Below the pieces are notes generated by a model. That model did no database searches. It worked only from the letters and a program-made list of their open reading frames with translations, and was not told the DNA's origin. A stretch of DNA of 64,000 bases from Emiliania huxleyi CCMP1516. Its lineage: Eukaryota > Haptophyta > Isochrysidales > Noelaerhabdaceae. Positions 20,884 to 30,190 of the stretch are shown in pieces. The first letter of the stretch is position 1. The number at the start of each line of letters is the position of its first letter. The stretch is from the NCBI RefSeq assembly GCF_000372725.1, contig NW_005197648.1, positions 363,342-427,341 of the forward strand. The letters run 5' to 3'. The position numbers and the translations under genes are program-made.

Positions 20884-21897
20884 ATGGCACCCGCCGACAT
20901 CGCGACGCTCTTCAACGAGGTGCAGGCTGAGATCGAGGGCCAGCACCAGCAGCTGGTAGTGCTGGACCACGAGATCGGCGCGATTGAGCAGGCGGTGCGG
21001 AGCGGGGCGGCGGTCGCGGCCCAGGCTGAAGCTCACAAGCACAGTGCGCAGGCCGCCTTCATGGCGGCCAATTCGGAGCTGACAGCGCTGCGACTCCGCG
21101 CCGCCGAGGAGAAGGCAGAGGCGGCGGCCCTGTGGGAAGAGGTTCAAGCGGTCCAGCGCGAGTGCGCTGATCTCGCCAGTCAGGAGGAGGCGCTCGAAGA
21201 GCTCGCCCGCTCCACCACGGCTCGACGCAAGGCGCACAACGAGCGCAGGGCTGGCGTGGAGCGCCGGTGGGACGTCGAGAAGAAGCTCATCCAGGCGGAG
21301 TGCGCGGCGGAGGCCTCGCGCCTCCGAGCGCTGGATAACCCGCCTGCTCCTCGCGCCTTCGCCGCAGCCCCGCCCCCTGCGCTCCTGGCGCCCTCGTCCG
21401 AGACCAGCCAGGGCGAAGCCACAGCGGAGGAGGTGGATGCCATGGAGGTTGACGCGCTTGTCTCTGGCGCCGCTCTACCCGCCGAGAGTCGAGGCGGCGG
21501 GTCTCAGCCCGAGGAGCAGCCTGCTGCTTCGCCTCGGCAGGCCTCACAGCCCGCTCCACTGGTTGCCGAGGCTCCACGTCCGCATCGACCGGAGCCGCAG
21601 CCCAGTGCTCCCTTTCGTCCGGCTCCGCCGCCCAACGCTCCATCTCGCCCGGCTCCGCCCCCGCCCTCCGATCCTCAACCTCCACCCAACGCTGGCCCGT
21701 CGGGAGCGCTGAGCCTTCGCAGCCTGATAATCAATTTGCTGCGGCTCTGCGGGCGTGCCGACACCGCTGCGATTCACGCGCACTGCGCCTCTCGTTCCTC
21801 CGAATGCTCCATGCTGCAGCTGGTGAGATGCCTCGATGAGCTCATCGCAGAGTTTCTCATTTATCGCGACGGCACGCACGGCTTTCGGCTGCTGTGA
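20884..21897 (+). CDS. Coiled-coil protein with C-terminal winged-helix-like domain
   Basis: A single-exon gene of 337 aa from the ATG at 20884. Residues about 1-150 are a long heptad-rich coiled coil (LFNEVQAEIEGQHQQL... to EKKLIQAECAAEASRL). Residues 150-275 are Pro/Ala-rich and disordered. The last 60 residues (LSLRSLIINLLRL to HGFRLL) have the pattern of a winged helix: helix, helix, recognition helix (MLQLVRCLDELIAEFLIY) and wing. They resemble the C-terminal domain of RPA32 and similar protein-binding winged helices. I do not recognise an orthologue; a chromosome, replication or cytoskeletal adaptor role would be guesswork. Confidence 0.65.
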   Translation: MAPADIATLFNEVQAEIEGQHQQLVVLDHEIGAIEQAVRSGAAVAAQAEAHKHSAQAAFMAANSELTALRLRAAEEKAEAAALWEEVQAVQRECADLASQEEALEELARSTTARRKAHNERRAGVERRWDVEKKLIQAECAAEASRLRALDNPPAPRAFAAAPPPALLAPSSETSQGEATAEEVDAMEVDALVSGAALPAESRGGGSQPEEQPAASPRQASQPAPLVAEAPRPHRPEPQPSAPFRPAPPPNAPSRPAPPPPSDPQPPPNAGPSGALSLRSLIINLLRLCGRADTAAIHAHCASRSSECSMLQLVRCLDELIAEFLIYRDGTHGFRLL

Positions 21898-22416
21898 GAC
21901 GGGGAATGGCGCGAAGTATACTTTGGGAGCGACTGGGAGAGGACTTTGCGATGGAGCGGACGGCACTTGGAGCACCACGCGCGCGAGATGGCGACAAGGG
22001 AGAGAAGTGAGACAGCAGAGACGAAAAAACTCCGTGTGTCACATGGGGTTTCGGGCGCGCGGGCCGCAGGCGCAGCTCCGGCACTCGGGCAAACCGTGAT
22101 CGGTGTATCTGGTGTGGCGCCGCACGTGTCCCGCGCAAAGAGCCCGTGGCTATCCCACTGCGAGCGCCGCGTGTATTCTTGAGGGGGCCCGAGCGACGTC
22201 TTGAGTTGTACAAGGCTACAACATAAGCAAGGAGGGCAGCCGTCCCAGAGCCGAACCCACCACGACCACCCGAACTCGAACTGCTCGCTCGGAGGAGTGG
22301 AGAGGAGACACAGCCGGGCGGAGTCGCCAAGACAAGTGGCAGAAATGCAGTTCGAGGCAGCAGCGATACGCCCGCCTCATGATGCCGCCCCCCCGCTGCA
22401 GCGGAAGCTCCCTCGC
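21898..22416. other. Intergenic stretch between convergent genes
   Basis: No recognisable feature; likely two 3' UTRs. Confidence 0.35.
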
Positions 22417-22911
22417 TCAGCGGTGCCTGTGGGTTGTGTGTGCTGCGGGTTTGCCACGAAGGCAGTCTGCTGCATCGGAGACACGCGCGCGTCGCTGGGT
22501 CGCCAGCATATGGGTGTACGCTTGGAGGAGGCAGCTCCGGACGTGGGCCGTGGCGTTCACGAGATCGACTTGTGGGGTGGGCATATCTGCTCCGTCTTGG
22601 GCTGCGGTCTCCGATCCGGCAACTCGCAACTCGCAGACGCTCGCGAAGAACTCGTGCCGAAGGTGGCTGTCGGCGAAGGTGAGGAGCGGGGCCCGCTCGT
22701 CGGAAAGGTCAAAGCACGGCCGCCTCTCTCCGCCAGTCAGTGTGATGACCTGAAGCGCGGGCTGCCGCGTTTGCCTCGGCGTCTCACGCTCGCGCCGCTG
22801 CAGGTCGCCGTGCAGCGCCTCGATCTTGGAGAGGAGGCCCTGCAGGCCAATGAGCTGGTCGGCAAAGGTCTCCTGCGAACCGCGACGCGAGAAGGCGATC
22901 GTGCCCACCAT
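22417..22911 (-). CDS. Unrecognised 164-aa protein
   Basis: A complete frame from the ATG at 22911. Residues about 17-50 form a short coiled coil (FADQLIGLQGLLSKIEALHGDL), followed by a beta-like segment (ALQVITLTGGERRPCFDLSDE) and helices (VDLVNATAHVRSCLLQAYTHML). Amino-acid composition and the absence of Arg-rich shadow bias support coding on this strand over the longer plus-strand frame. Family unknown; further exons to the left cannot be excluded. Confidence 0.5.
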   Translation of the reverse strand: MVGTIAFSRRGSQETFADQLIGLQGLLSKIEALHGDLQRRERETPRQTRQPALQVITLTGGERRPCFDLSDERAPLLTFADSHLRHEFFASVCELRVAGSETAAQDGADMPTPQVDLVNATAHVRSCLLQAYTHMLATQRRARVSDAADCLRGKPAAHTTHRHR

Positions 22912-22956
22912 TTCACTTGAGTCTCACAGTTTTTTGTCGCGGATTTCCCACGCGCT

Positions 22957-23002
22957 GTTCACAGCCTTGTTATGAGAAGAAAATACGTCTTGTGGTTCAC
23001 AG
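22957..23002 (+). repeat. Dispersed repeat B, copy 3 (short)
   Basis: TTCACAGCCTTGTTAT followed by GAGAAGAAAATAC, as in the copy at 11626. Confidence 0.7.
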
Positions 23003-23241
23003 TACAGTAGGGTGATAAGAAACAAGAACGTCGCATGCGACGACAGTGAGGGTGTGAGAGACAGACCCAGGGAAGGTCTTTCACTACCTTACAGCCCCTG
23101 CCTGAGCTCAGGCTCGACAGAGGTCGGTTTGAACATTGCGCTTAGCGTGTGGACCACTTGCTCGATGTCCCGCGTCGGCGTGTAGTTCGGGTCGTACAGG
23201 TACTCACCAGTCTCAGCGGCATTGCCATGGTAGACCAAGCC

Positions 23242-23351
23242 TTCACAGACCTTGTTGTTGAGCGGAAAATACCTCCTATGGCGCTGCGCGCTGGTCTGTG
23301 AGAGGTTAAGGTGCGAGCCCTGGAGGCCCTGGGGATGGGGGGAGACTACCC
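23242..23351 (+). repeat. Dispersed repeat B, copy 4 (full length)
   Basis: Matches 11516-11625 from TTCACAG to GAGACTACCC with a handful of differences. Confidence 0.8.
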
Positions 23352-24666
23352 GCAGGCCTAGAAGGCCCGCGCGCAGGGGCGAGGGGGTGGGACATTGAGC
23401 CGGTCATGAATGAGTGCGCGACACGCATGTTGCGAGCACAGCGTTGTTGATGTTCTGCGCGTCGCCACAGACGGCGGCGCGCGATAGTTCACACAAAAGC
23501 ACAACCCCAGGCCCGAAATCACGCTGTTCATGACGATCGGCCGTCGATCCCGAGGCACGAGGGTCGTCGGTTGAGCTAGGGAGCCTGGCGATGGACGCCA
23601 CCGCGACCCCTCGTGGCATCTCTCTCGCCGTCGGCGAGCTAGGGCCTCACGGACGGCCGAGCACAACCCCGGCCCGAAATCGCACGACAGCACAGTGACA
23701 GTCAGACACGCAACACGGGGTCCCAGGTAAGGCGAGCAAAAACCTTATCGCGCGCGCCAGACGCCGACTCAGAGGCCGCACCGCCCGGCGCGCAGCCGGA
23801 GAGAGAGGTAGGCGCTCAATCGCCGCACGCGGCGATTGCCTCCATGCACGCTGTTAGGCTTATGGGAAAGCCGATTCCCCACTAAGCCACCTTGAGCACT
23901 TGAGCACTGGAGTGTTCATTGGGGTAAGCCACCTTTGTTTGTTCACGAACGACGAAGTCATATACCGGCGCTGTCGCTTTTCTCTCTACGTTCTACTCGA
24001 GTACACGTACAAGAAAGGAGGTGCGTGTTGTAGAGATGGCGACCAGTTGGAGGGTGTTGATTTATGCACAAATATGTGTATTGAGCGCTAGATGGCGAAA
24101 TTTACTTCGCCTCCGGCGGGGCCGCTCGCCGCGGGGCTAGAGAGGGACTTTCGTCGATGTCGGCTAGAAGGCTGCACCTTTTTGAGAATTTCACCCGTCG
24201 GTCGCCACAGGCGGACAACAACAAATCTATCTAGCAGAAACGGAGAGAGAGATTTTCAGCAATACCAAACAACTCTAACACTCACACACATCATGAGGTG
24301 AGCGGGCGAGAGCTGTTGCGAGCGGTGTTGTGAGAGAGAGGTTTTGACAATACCGTTGTTTGTTGTTTGTGTTGAGAGAGAGAGAATTTTGAACCCAACA
24401 AGAAATCACGACGCTCACAGTGATTTGGGCTTGGACAGCTTGTCAGCCCTCAGCCGAAGATGGGGCCGGTCCCATAGCCGAGGCGAGAGACCCCGCGTCG
24501 ATGAGTTCGACGCGGTCGGGAGGCCTTTGCGGAGAGACCAGCGAGTTGGCCCGCTGAGTGGATTGCTAAAAATCTCTCTCTCTCTGAGTGGGGCTGGCTG
24601 ACAGCCAGAGGTCGATACTCTGGACGACCCATAGGATGCCACGACTGCCTGAAGGAGAGCACTCAG

Positions 24667-24726
24667 CGCGTCACACCAATCCTTGCTACCCAACGCGGCC
24701 AAAGGATATCCCCCTCGAGAACCTCG
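24667..24726 (-). repeat. Dispersed repeat A, copy 2
   Basis: Read on the minus strand it gives GGCCGCGTTGGGTAGC and GGATTGGTGTGACGCG, as at 10351-10384. Confidence 0.75.
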
Positions 24727-24929
24727 GAGACTCAGCTGCTCTCTGCTCTCGGGTGGCTGAAGGACCGCCGGTCCTGTCACAGTCGCGTTCCGAGTCGTAG
24801 GGGTAGAAGATTGCGGGGGATTGAGAAGAAATAGGGAAATACCTGCCACCGCTCTTGGGTAATTCACACAAGACGTCTGCCACAAGGCGTCTGAACTCGG
24901 GGGAATCGAAAGGGGCGAGACGACGGTGG

Positions 24930-25394
24930 ATGTCAGAGCTGATCGAGGAGTACGCACTGCAAGTGAAGGCTCAGCTGAAGGCTCTTGACGTCCGCCTGCT
25001 GGCGGCGCTGAGCGCTTTAGGCCTGGGCGTCACTCTCATCTGCGTCGGCATCAGCTACATTCTCTGCGCCGGCAGTAGGGCGCGCGACGACCTGAGCCGC
25101 AAAGTGAAGCTGATGGGCAGGAATGTGCTCCGCAGTGACAGGCCGTTGGGCTTGCGCAGCATCAGCAGCTCGCACCGGATCTACAGCCGCACAGTCGCAC
25201 CGGGTACGCGAGGTTCGCTCGTTGGCCTGCAGACGGACTCTCTCAACCCCGACGCGGTCACGGTGGTGAGCGTGAATGAGGCCACAGGCTGCTATCTCGT
25301 GCGGCTTGCAGATGGGGCTTACCTCGAGATCAAGCCCATACATTTCCGCGCGGGGGGGGAGAGCGAGGGCGACTCGAGTCGCTCGAGAGAGTAA
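24930..25394 (+). CDS. Single-pass membrane protein, unrecognised
   Basis: The ATG at 24930 gives 154 aa. An amphipathic helix (LIEEYALQVKAQLKALDVR) precedes one clear TM segment (LLAALSALGLGVTLICVGISYI, about residues 24-45). The C-terminal part (TRGSLVGLQTDSLNPDAVTVVSVNEATGCYLVRLADGAYLEIKPI) alternates like a small beta-barrel of the SH3/Tudor type. No family recognised. The gene stands alone; the upstream region holds repeats. Confidence 0.55.
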   Translation: MSELIEEYALQVKAQLKALDVRLLAALSALGLGVTLICVGISYILCAGSRARDDLSRKVKLMGRNVLRSDRPLGLRSISSSHRIYSRTVAPGTRGSLVGLQTDSLNPDAVTVVSVNEATGCYLVRLADGAYLEIKPIHFRAGGESEGDSSRSRE

Positions 25395-26302
25395 TGCGCG
25401 CCTGCATATAATTCTGTCAGATCGTGGCCACACTGCCGTCCTGCCGTGTGCCGAGCGCCCGGCCTGCAGGAAGCAGCGCTCTGAGGGAGATGGAGAGAGT
25501 GCCGCCGTTCGTTCTGCCGTCCGGGCGAGTGTGCGCGTGCGCTATCTCACGTCTCTCGCGGCTCGACTCGTCTGCATGCCACGTCTGCTCGCAGGGTCGA
25601 GGCACGAGGGTCGTCGGGGCGCATGCGGATGCGCGGGGGGCATAGTCTGAGGGTTAGGTTTCTGGAGCCTCGGGTGCTTTTACGCTTTTGATCGGGTCAG
25701 GGGAGAGTGCGACTTTTACCAACTTGGTCGTCTCGGAGCGCCCAACTCGCAACTGTTAGCATTTTTCAAAATTTTCTTCGGCGCTGCGCGCCCCGGGTCG
25801 TGTAGTAAGTACTAGCTGTCGTCCCGCAAACGGCAAAGTAGTTCCCGCACACTATGGCTAGAAAAATGCTGCCGCTCGCCTCGAAAGCGCCCGCCGGTGT
25901 GTGTCCAAACATTTGGATTGCGCCGCGGGCGCCGCGCCGGAGAGTAGAATGTCCAAAATTTTCGCGCGCCTGCGGCGCGCGACTTTTACCGTTTTCCCCC
26001 GGGCGGGCCCACTTTTGTCGTTTTGCCCCAATCTACGGCGCGCCGTGCTTTTAGCGTTTTGACCCAAATCGGCCGAACTTTTAGGATACCCTCAGACTAT
26101 GGCGGGGGGGGGGGGAGGGGGCCTGTGCGATTAGGAAAACCGTTTTTTACCGCGTCCCCATAAATTGCAATCGACGCATATACAGCTGCCACATCTCCAC
26201 ATCAGGTCACCCCTAAAGTCTGAACCCCCCCCACACTCAACATGTGAATCACACCTCGCTCGGTCCTCGCTCGTGTACACACAGCACACACAGCACACAC
26301 GT
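25395..26302. other. Intergenic stretch with ACTTTTA..GTTTT motifs
   Basis: At 25700-26090 a loose motif (CTTTTA or CTTTTG, then CGTTTTG/CCCC) recurs about five times, separated by GC-rich sequence such as GCGCGCGACTTTTACCG. No gene seen. A 12-base G run lies at 26105. Confidence 0.45.
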
Positions 26303-27655
26303 TCAGACCGGTATCCCGTGCCCGTCGGTCGACGCGAGGGAGGCGTCGAGCGCGGAGCCGCGGCTCCGCTTCTCGAACGTGTCGTCGGCGAACGTCTCTG
26401 TGATCTCGCACGTCATGCCTTGCGAGGCGAGCGTGTAGACGCGCCAAAAGAAGCCGCTGCCGGACGAGTCGCGGCCGCGGCCGACGGAGCGGAGGTGGAA
26501 GGTGGGGAGCACCCCTGCGGGCGAGGGCCGACGCACGAGCCTCGGGCGGGCGGGTCGGGCGCGGTGGGCGGGGATGTTGGCGGCGCGCGCGCCCATGACT
26601 CGGAAGACGGCGCCGAGGGGCGTGCCTCGCCGCTCGACCATCTCTTCCCAGGCCGGGTCGGTGAGGTAGATGGTCGACTTTGCGTGGAGGAATGGCTCGC
26701 CGCGCACGAGCATCGTCACCTGCGGCCAGGGCAGGCCGCGCTCGCCGCCGGCGCGGTGCGCAGGGGCGCTGCGTGGCTCTGCGTGTGTGCGCGTGCGTGT
26801 GTGCAGAGAGGGCGGAGCGGCTGCTGCTGCGGCGGAGGCCTGCCGGTCGTAGACGCAGGGTGAGCGCTTGTGGTTGAGGTTGACGAGCACCGTGAGCGGC
26901 TCGTAGTAGAAGGAGGAGACGATCCGCTCCACGTTCCCGTTTGCGGTCAGCAGCAGCCGCTGCAGCGGCGAGAAGCCGTTGGGCAGTGTGACGCCAGTCA
27001 TGTGCGGAGACATGATGTCGCCGAAGGAGGGCGCGACCCGCGGCCGCTTGGCGGAGACGCGGCCGCCTCCGGGCCCGTCCGACGGCGCGAGCACGTCGCC
27101 AGCCGCGTCGGCGGCCGGCCCGCCCGCGTCGTTTGTGTCGCCCGCGTCGTCTGCGCTGTCGCACGGCGCCGAGGGTGAGGGCGACACGAGCGCGCCGAGG
27201 ACGTCGCTCCGGATTCGCTCGTGTATCTCGCAGACGACGCCCTCGCCACTGAGCAGGTAGTCGCGCCAGATTTGCTCCCCGCCAGCGTCGCGGCCCGCAG
27301 CGGTCAGCTCGAAGGTTGGCAGGATGTTGAGGTGGCGGAAGAGCTGGCCGATGGCGACTCCGCCGTCGGCGATGGCCGAGATGCAGTCAGCGCGGGTGAT
27401 GTGCAGCCGGGAGGTTGCCTCGGCAAACTCGGTGCCGCCGCAGAGGAGTGTCACCTTGCGCTCGAACTCGCCCGTCGCCACCTCGCGCGAGTAGACGACC
27501 CGGACGCTCACGCTCGTGTTGTGATAAGACGATACGAGCCGTTGCAGGTTGCCGTTAGCCGTGAGGAGGACGCGCTCGAGGGGCTCGAACTCGCCTAGCG
27601 TCGGCAGCTGGCCCGGCGTGCCGCCCATGATGTCGCCGAGACTTGAAGCAGCCAT
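26303..27655 (-). CDS. Tandem DUF98 / chorismate-lyase-like protein
   Basis: Two copies of a domain of the chorismate-lyase (UbiC) fold family known as DUF98. Copy 1 (about residues 20-150) has LERVLLTANGNLQRLVSSY, RKVTLLCGG, IGQLFRHLNILPTFEL and IWRDYLLSGEGVVCEIHERI. Copy 2 (about 215-430) repeats the pattern: LQRLLLTANGNVERIVSSF, VTMLVRGEPFLHAKS, LGAVFRVMG, LPTFHL and FWRVYTLASQGMTCEITETF. Two Ala/Arg-rich inserts in copy 2 are absent from copy 1 and are probably in-frame introns: one ending at a CAG before VTMLV, the other at 26515-26592 with GC-AG ends. Removing the second restores VMGVLPTFHL, aligning with copy 1. Bacterial UbiC makes 4-hydroxybenzoate from chorismate, but the function of this eukaryotic branch is unknown to me. 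Confidence 0.75.
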   Translation of the reverse strand: MAASSLGDIMGGTPGQLPTLGEFEPLERVLLTANGNLQRLVSSYHNTSVSVRVVYSREVATGEFERKVTLLCGGTEFAEATSRLHITRADCISAIADGGVAIGQLFRHLNILPTFELTAAGRDAGGEQIWRDYLLSGEGVVCEIHERIRSDVLGALVSPSPSAPCDSADDAGDTNDAGGPAADAAGDVLAPSDGPGGGRVSAKRPRVAPSFGDIMSPHMTGVTLPNGFSPLQRLLLTANGNVERIVSSFYYEPLTVLVNLNHKRSPCVYDRQASAAAAAAPPSLHTRTRTHAEPRSAPAHRAGGERGLPWPQVTMLVRGEPFLHAKSTIYLTDPAWEEMVERRGTPLGAVFRVMGARAANIPAHRARPARPRLVRRPSPAGVLPTFHLRSVGRGRDSSGSGFFWRVYTLASQGMTCEITETFADDTFEKRSRGSALDASLASTDGHGIPV

Positions 27656-28779
27656 TTGTGTTGGTGGCCGAGCGCGGACGGGCGCTAACTACGGGCAACT
27701 GTTGGAGAGTGTGAACTCAAACCTACTTCCTGACCGTAGCCTGACCGTCCTTGTGTAACCGTCTCATGTTTGGTTTGTCCTGCCGCGCACATTGTCATGC
27801 TGTTGGGTTTCTCCTGCCGCGCACATTGTCATCGACTTGTATCCGACTTGGTGGCCGAGCGCGGACCAAAGCTCGCGGCGAGTTTTTCTTCTCGAGGTTC
27901 TCGATTTGGCGCGTTGGTAGCGAGGATTGGTGTAACCCGAGCCACGGAGGCGTGATTTCTGACGGCCGACCGTCAGTGCACGGAGTTGCCCCTTCTCCGA
28001 CTGCCCCGGCTAGTTTTTCTTCAGTGGAGGCGCGCCCGGTCGGTGCGGGACACGCCCCGGCCGTTGGTGAACCCGCCGGCGCGAGTGGCGCGTGGTGCGG
28101 GACCTGACGCCGACCAGGAGGACTTACTTTGCGCTCCGAGAGTGGCCCCGGTGTGCTCCTTCGAAACGTGCATGAGTGATCGCGACCGCGAGGTGGTGCG
28201 AGCGAGAGGCGGCGCGGGAGCGGATCCGCCCGGTGGAGGAGGCGGGGAAGATGCTGGAATGGGACTGGGGGAGTGAGCGGCTCGCGGTTGCCGAGTCGTG
28301 CCTGTGCCATCCCGTGTGCGTGTCGCTGAAGGGAGCCGGCTCGGGTTCGGGTTCTGAGGCTGCCCATGCTCGGTGGATCTCTCTTGTCCTCCCCGACATG
28401 ACATGACAGAGTGTCCCTTGTGCCTTGTAATGCGAGAGAGACAGAGCGTACGTTGTGTTCTTGTTTTGCATCCGCTTTCTCGCTTTCAGTGTATCGAGTG
28501 TAGTAGCTCTTAGGTACATCTTTCAGTGTATGTAGCTCTTACGTACATTCCCGGAGGAGGACTGCTGACAGCGTTTGCGATGATCTTTTGACTTTTGTCT
28601 TGCCGAAGCGAAAAGAAAGAAAATTCTTTCACACACGGAGTCGCTTAGGCGGCTCCGGTGGTGAGCCGGTGTGTGTGCCAGTCCGCGCCAGTCCGCGCCC
28701 TTGTCGTGCCAGCGTGCCGCGAGAGAGCTTCGGTAGAATTCTTTCACACCAGGGCGAGGGCGTCCAGCGAGGTTGTACC
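27656..28779. other. Intergenic stretch with dispersed repeats
   Basis: Holds a CCTGCCGCGCACATTGTCAT duplication (27780-27832), repeat A copy 3 (27891-27983), a motif shared with 15810 (TTCAGTGTATGTAGCTCTTACG, 28530-28553), and two ATTCTTTCACAC copies (28623, 28738). No gene seen. Confidence 0.45.
27891..27983 (+). repeat. Dispersed repeat A, copy 3
   Basis: TCTCGAGGTTCTCG, GTAGCGAGGATTGGTGTAA and GACGGCCGACCGTCAGTG match 10341-10428 in order. Confidence 0.75.
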
Positions 28780-29542
28780 ATGACTTTGGCGAGGGCGTCC
28801 AGCGAGGTGAGCGAGGTGAGCGAGCCCAGGGACGAGGAGGCTGGCCAATCGTTCCGGCTGCTGGAGAACAGTCTTGCGCTAGCGCGCCGCCAGCTCGCGG
28901 TCCAGACCTCACTCCTCGGCGACGCGCAGCAACGGGCAGCCGCTCGGGCCACTGCGCCGGCGGCGCTTGAGCGCGCAGTGTCCTGACCTCCCACGCGCCC
29001 TCGCTCAGGTGGAGATGCTGGTGGGCCAGCAGCAGCAGCTGGTGGGCGCCGCGCCCGCCCACGCGGCGGACTCTGCCGCGGCCGACGCGGCGCCGGTGCT
29101 CGCTCGTGCGGACGCGACGATGGTGGACTCGGACACCAAGGTTGCGCGGTTGCGAGAGCTGCTCGGCGCGGCGGTGCGCGCCCGGTCGGAGCAGGCCAGC
29201 GAGCTGGCCAGCCTCCGCGCGGACCTCTCCGCGGAGCGCTCTGCGGCCGGCTCGCTGCGAGCGCAGCGGAGGCGCGAGCTTGCGCAGCTGCAGGAGGCGG
29301 AGTTGCGGGTGGAGCAGCTGAGCGAGGAGCTGGGCGCGCTGCGCGCGGACTCGCAGGAGCGCGTGCGCGTGCTCGAGGGCCGCATTGCGGACATGGAGGA
29401 GGCGGAGCAGAAGCGAGTGGCGCTCGAGGAGGCCCTTGCGGCGGCAGGCCCTCCGCCCGACGCGCCGCCGGTCGCGGTGATTGCAGCCCCGGCGACAGCC
29501 GCCGCGGACTCCGGCGTCCCGCCCGGTGGGTTCGAGCTCTAG
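28780..29542 (+). CDS. Coiled-coil protein, unrecognised
   Basis: A first exon from the ATG at 28780 (MTLARASSEVSEVSEP... ENSLALARRQL) joins a second exon starting at 29009 (VEMLVGQQQQLVG...). Most of the protein, especially residues matching 29120-29440, is uninterrupted heptad coiled coil (LRELLGAAVRARSEQASELA..., EELGALRADSQERVRVLEGR). The C-terminus is Ala/Pro-rich. Two phase-0 GT donors are possible: one gives a 31-bp intron (28978-29008), the other about 111 bp; the longer is more usual here. A 20-bp direct repeat (GCGAGGGCGTCCAGCGAGGT) straddles the start codon. No family recognised. Confidence 0.5.
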
Positions 29543-30190
29543 ACGGCCTTGTCGACATTCGTTCGCGCGCCCCGTCATCTTGAGGCGTTATGCGTCAGCT
29601 TCACGTGTGAGCCTGGCGTGGTTGCTCGCCGTGTGACGGTTGACACCAGACGGAGACGCAGACGCACGGCCGCGGGTGGTAGTACGTGCGTCGTGCGTCT
29701 TTTTGCTGTTTGCTCGAGTATAAACATGAAACGGAAGCATGGAGTCGTCCCCGCGGCCGCCCCCACCCACCGCTGCCACCTGCACGCCCTGCACGCCTCT
29801 CTGCTCTCCGTCACAGGGATATGACGCCTCCCCCATGAGCCATGACCCCCCCCCACACACACACACAAAACATAAAGCGGACCGTTTCTCTCCGATACGT
29901 GTAATCATGCCGCCCGATAATTGACGATAAAATATCTATTCCATCGATTGCACCCCCTCTCACAGTCTCACTGTGCGAGCTCACTATTTGCATCCGGCTT
30001 TTCAACACCCGTCTCTAGTATCCTTCAACACCCGTCTCTAGTATCCGAATAGTCCGTTTATTTATTATTTTTGTGTATGCACATGCATATCACTAGCGCG
30101 CGTGGCACGATCACGTCCGTGCGTGCGAGCGCGCCCCCCGCGCGCGGGCGAGAGATCGACGAAGAGGTCAGGCACCCCGCCCCCGGCGTG
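29543..30190. other. Intergenic stretch between convergent genes
   Basis: Contains a 23-bp perfect tandem duplication (TTCAACACCCGTCTCTAGTA.., 30000-30047) and a CACACACA tract near 29858. No gene seen. Confidence 0.45.

Larger units (their letters stand above)
22912..24929. other. Gene-free stretch with dispersed repeats
   Basis: Contains repeat B copies (22957-23002, 23242-23351), repeat A (24667-24726, minus), a GAGCACTTGAGCAC motif also seen near 2662, and GAGAGAGA-rich AT sequence at 24240-24580. No gene seen. Confidence 0.45.
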
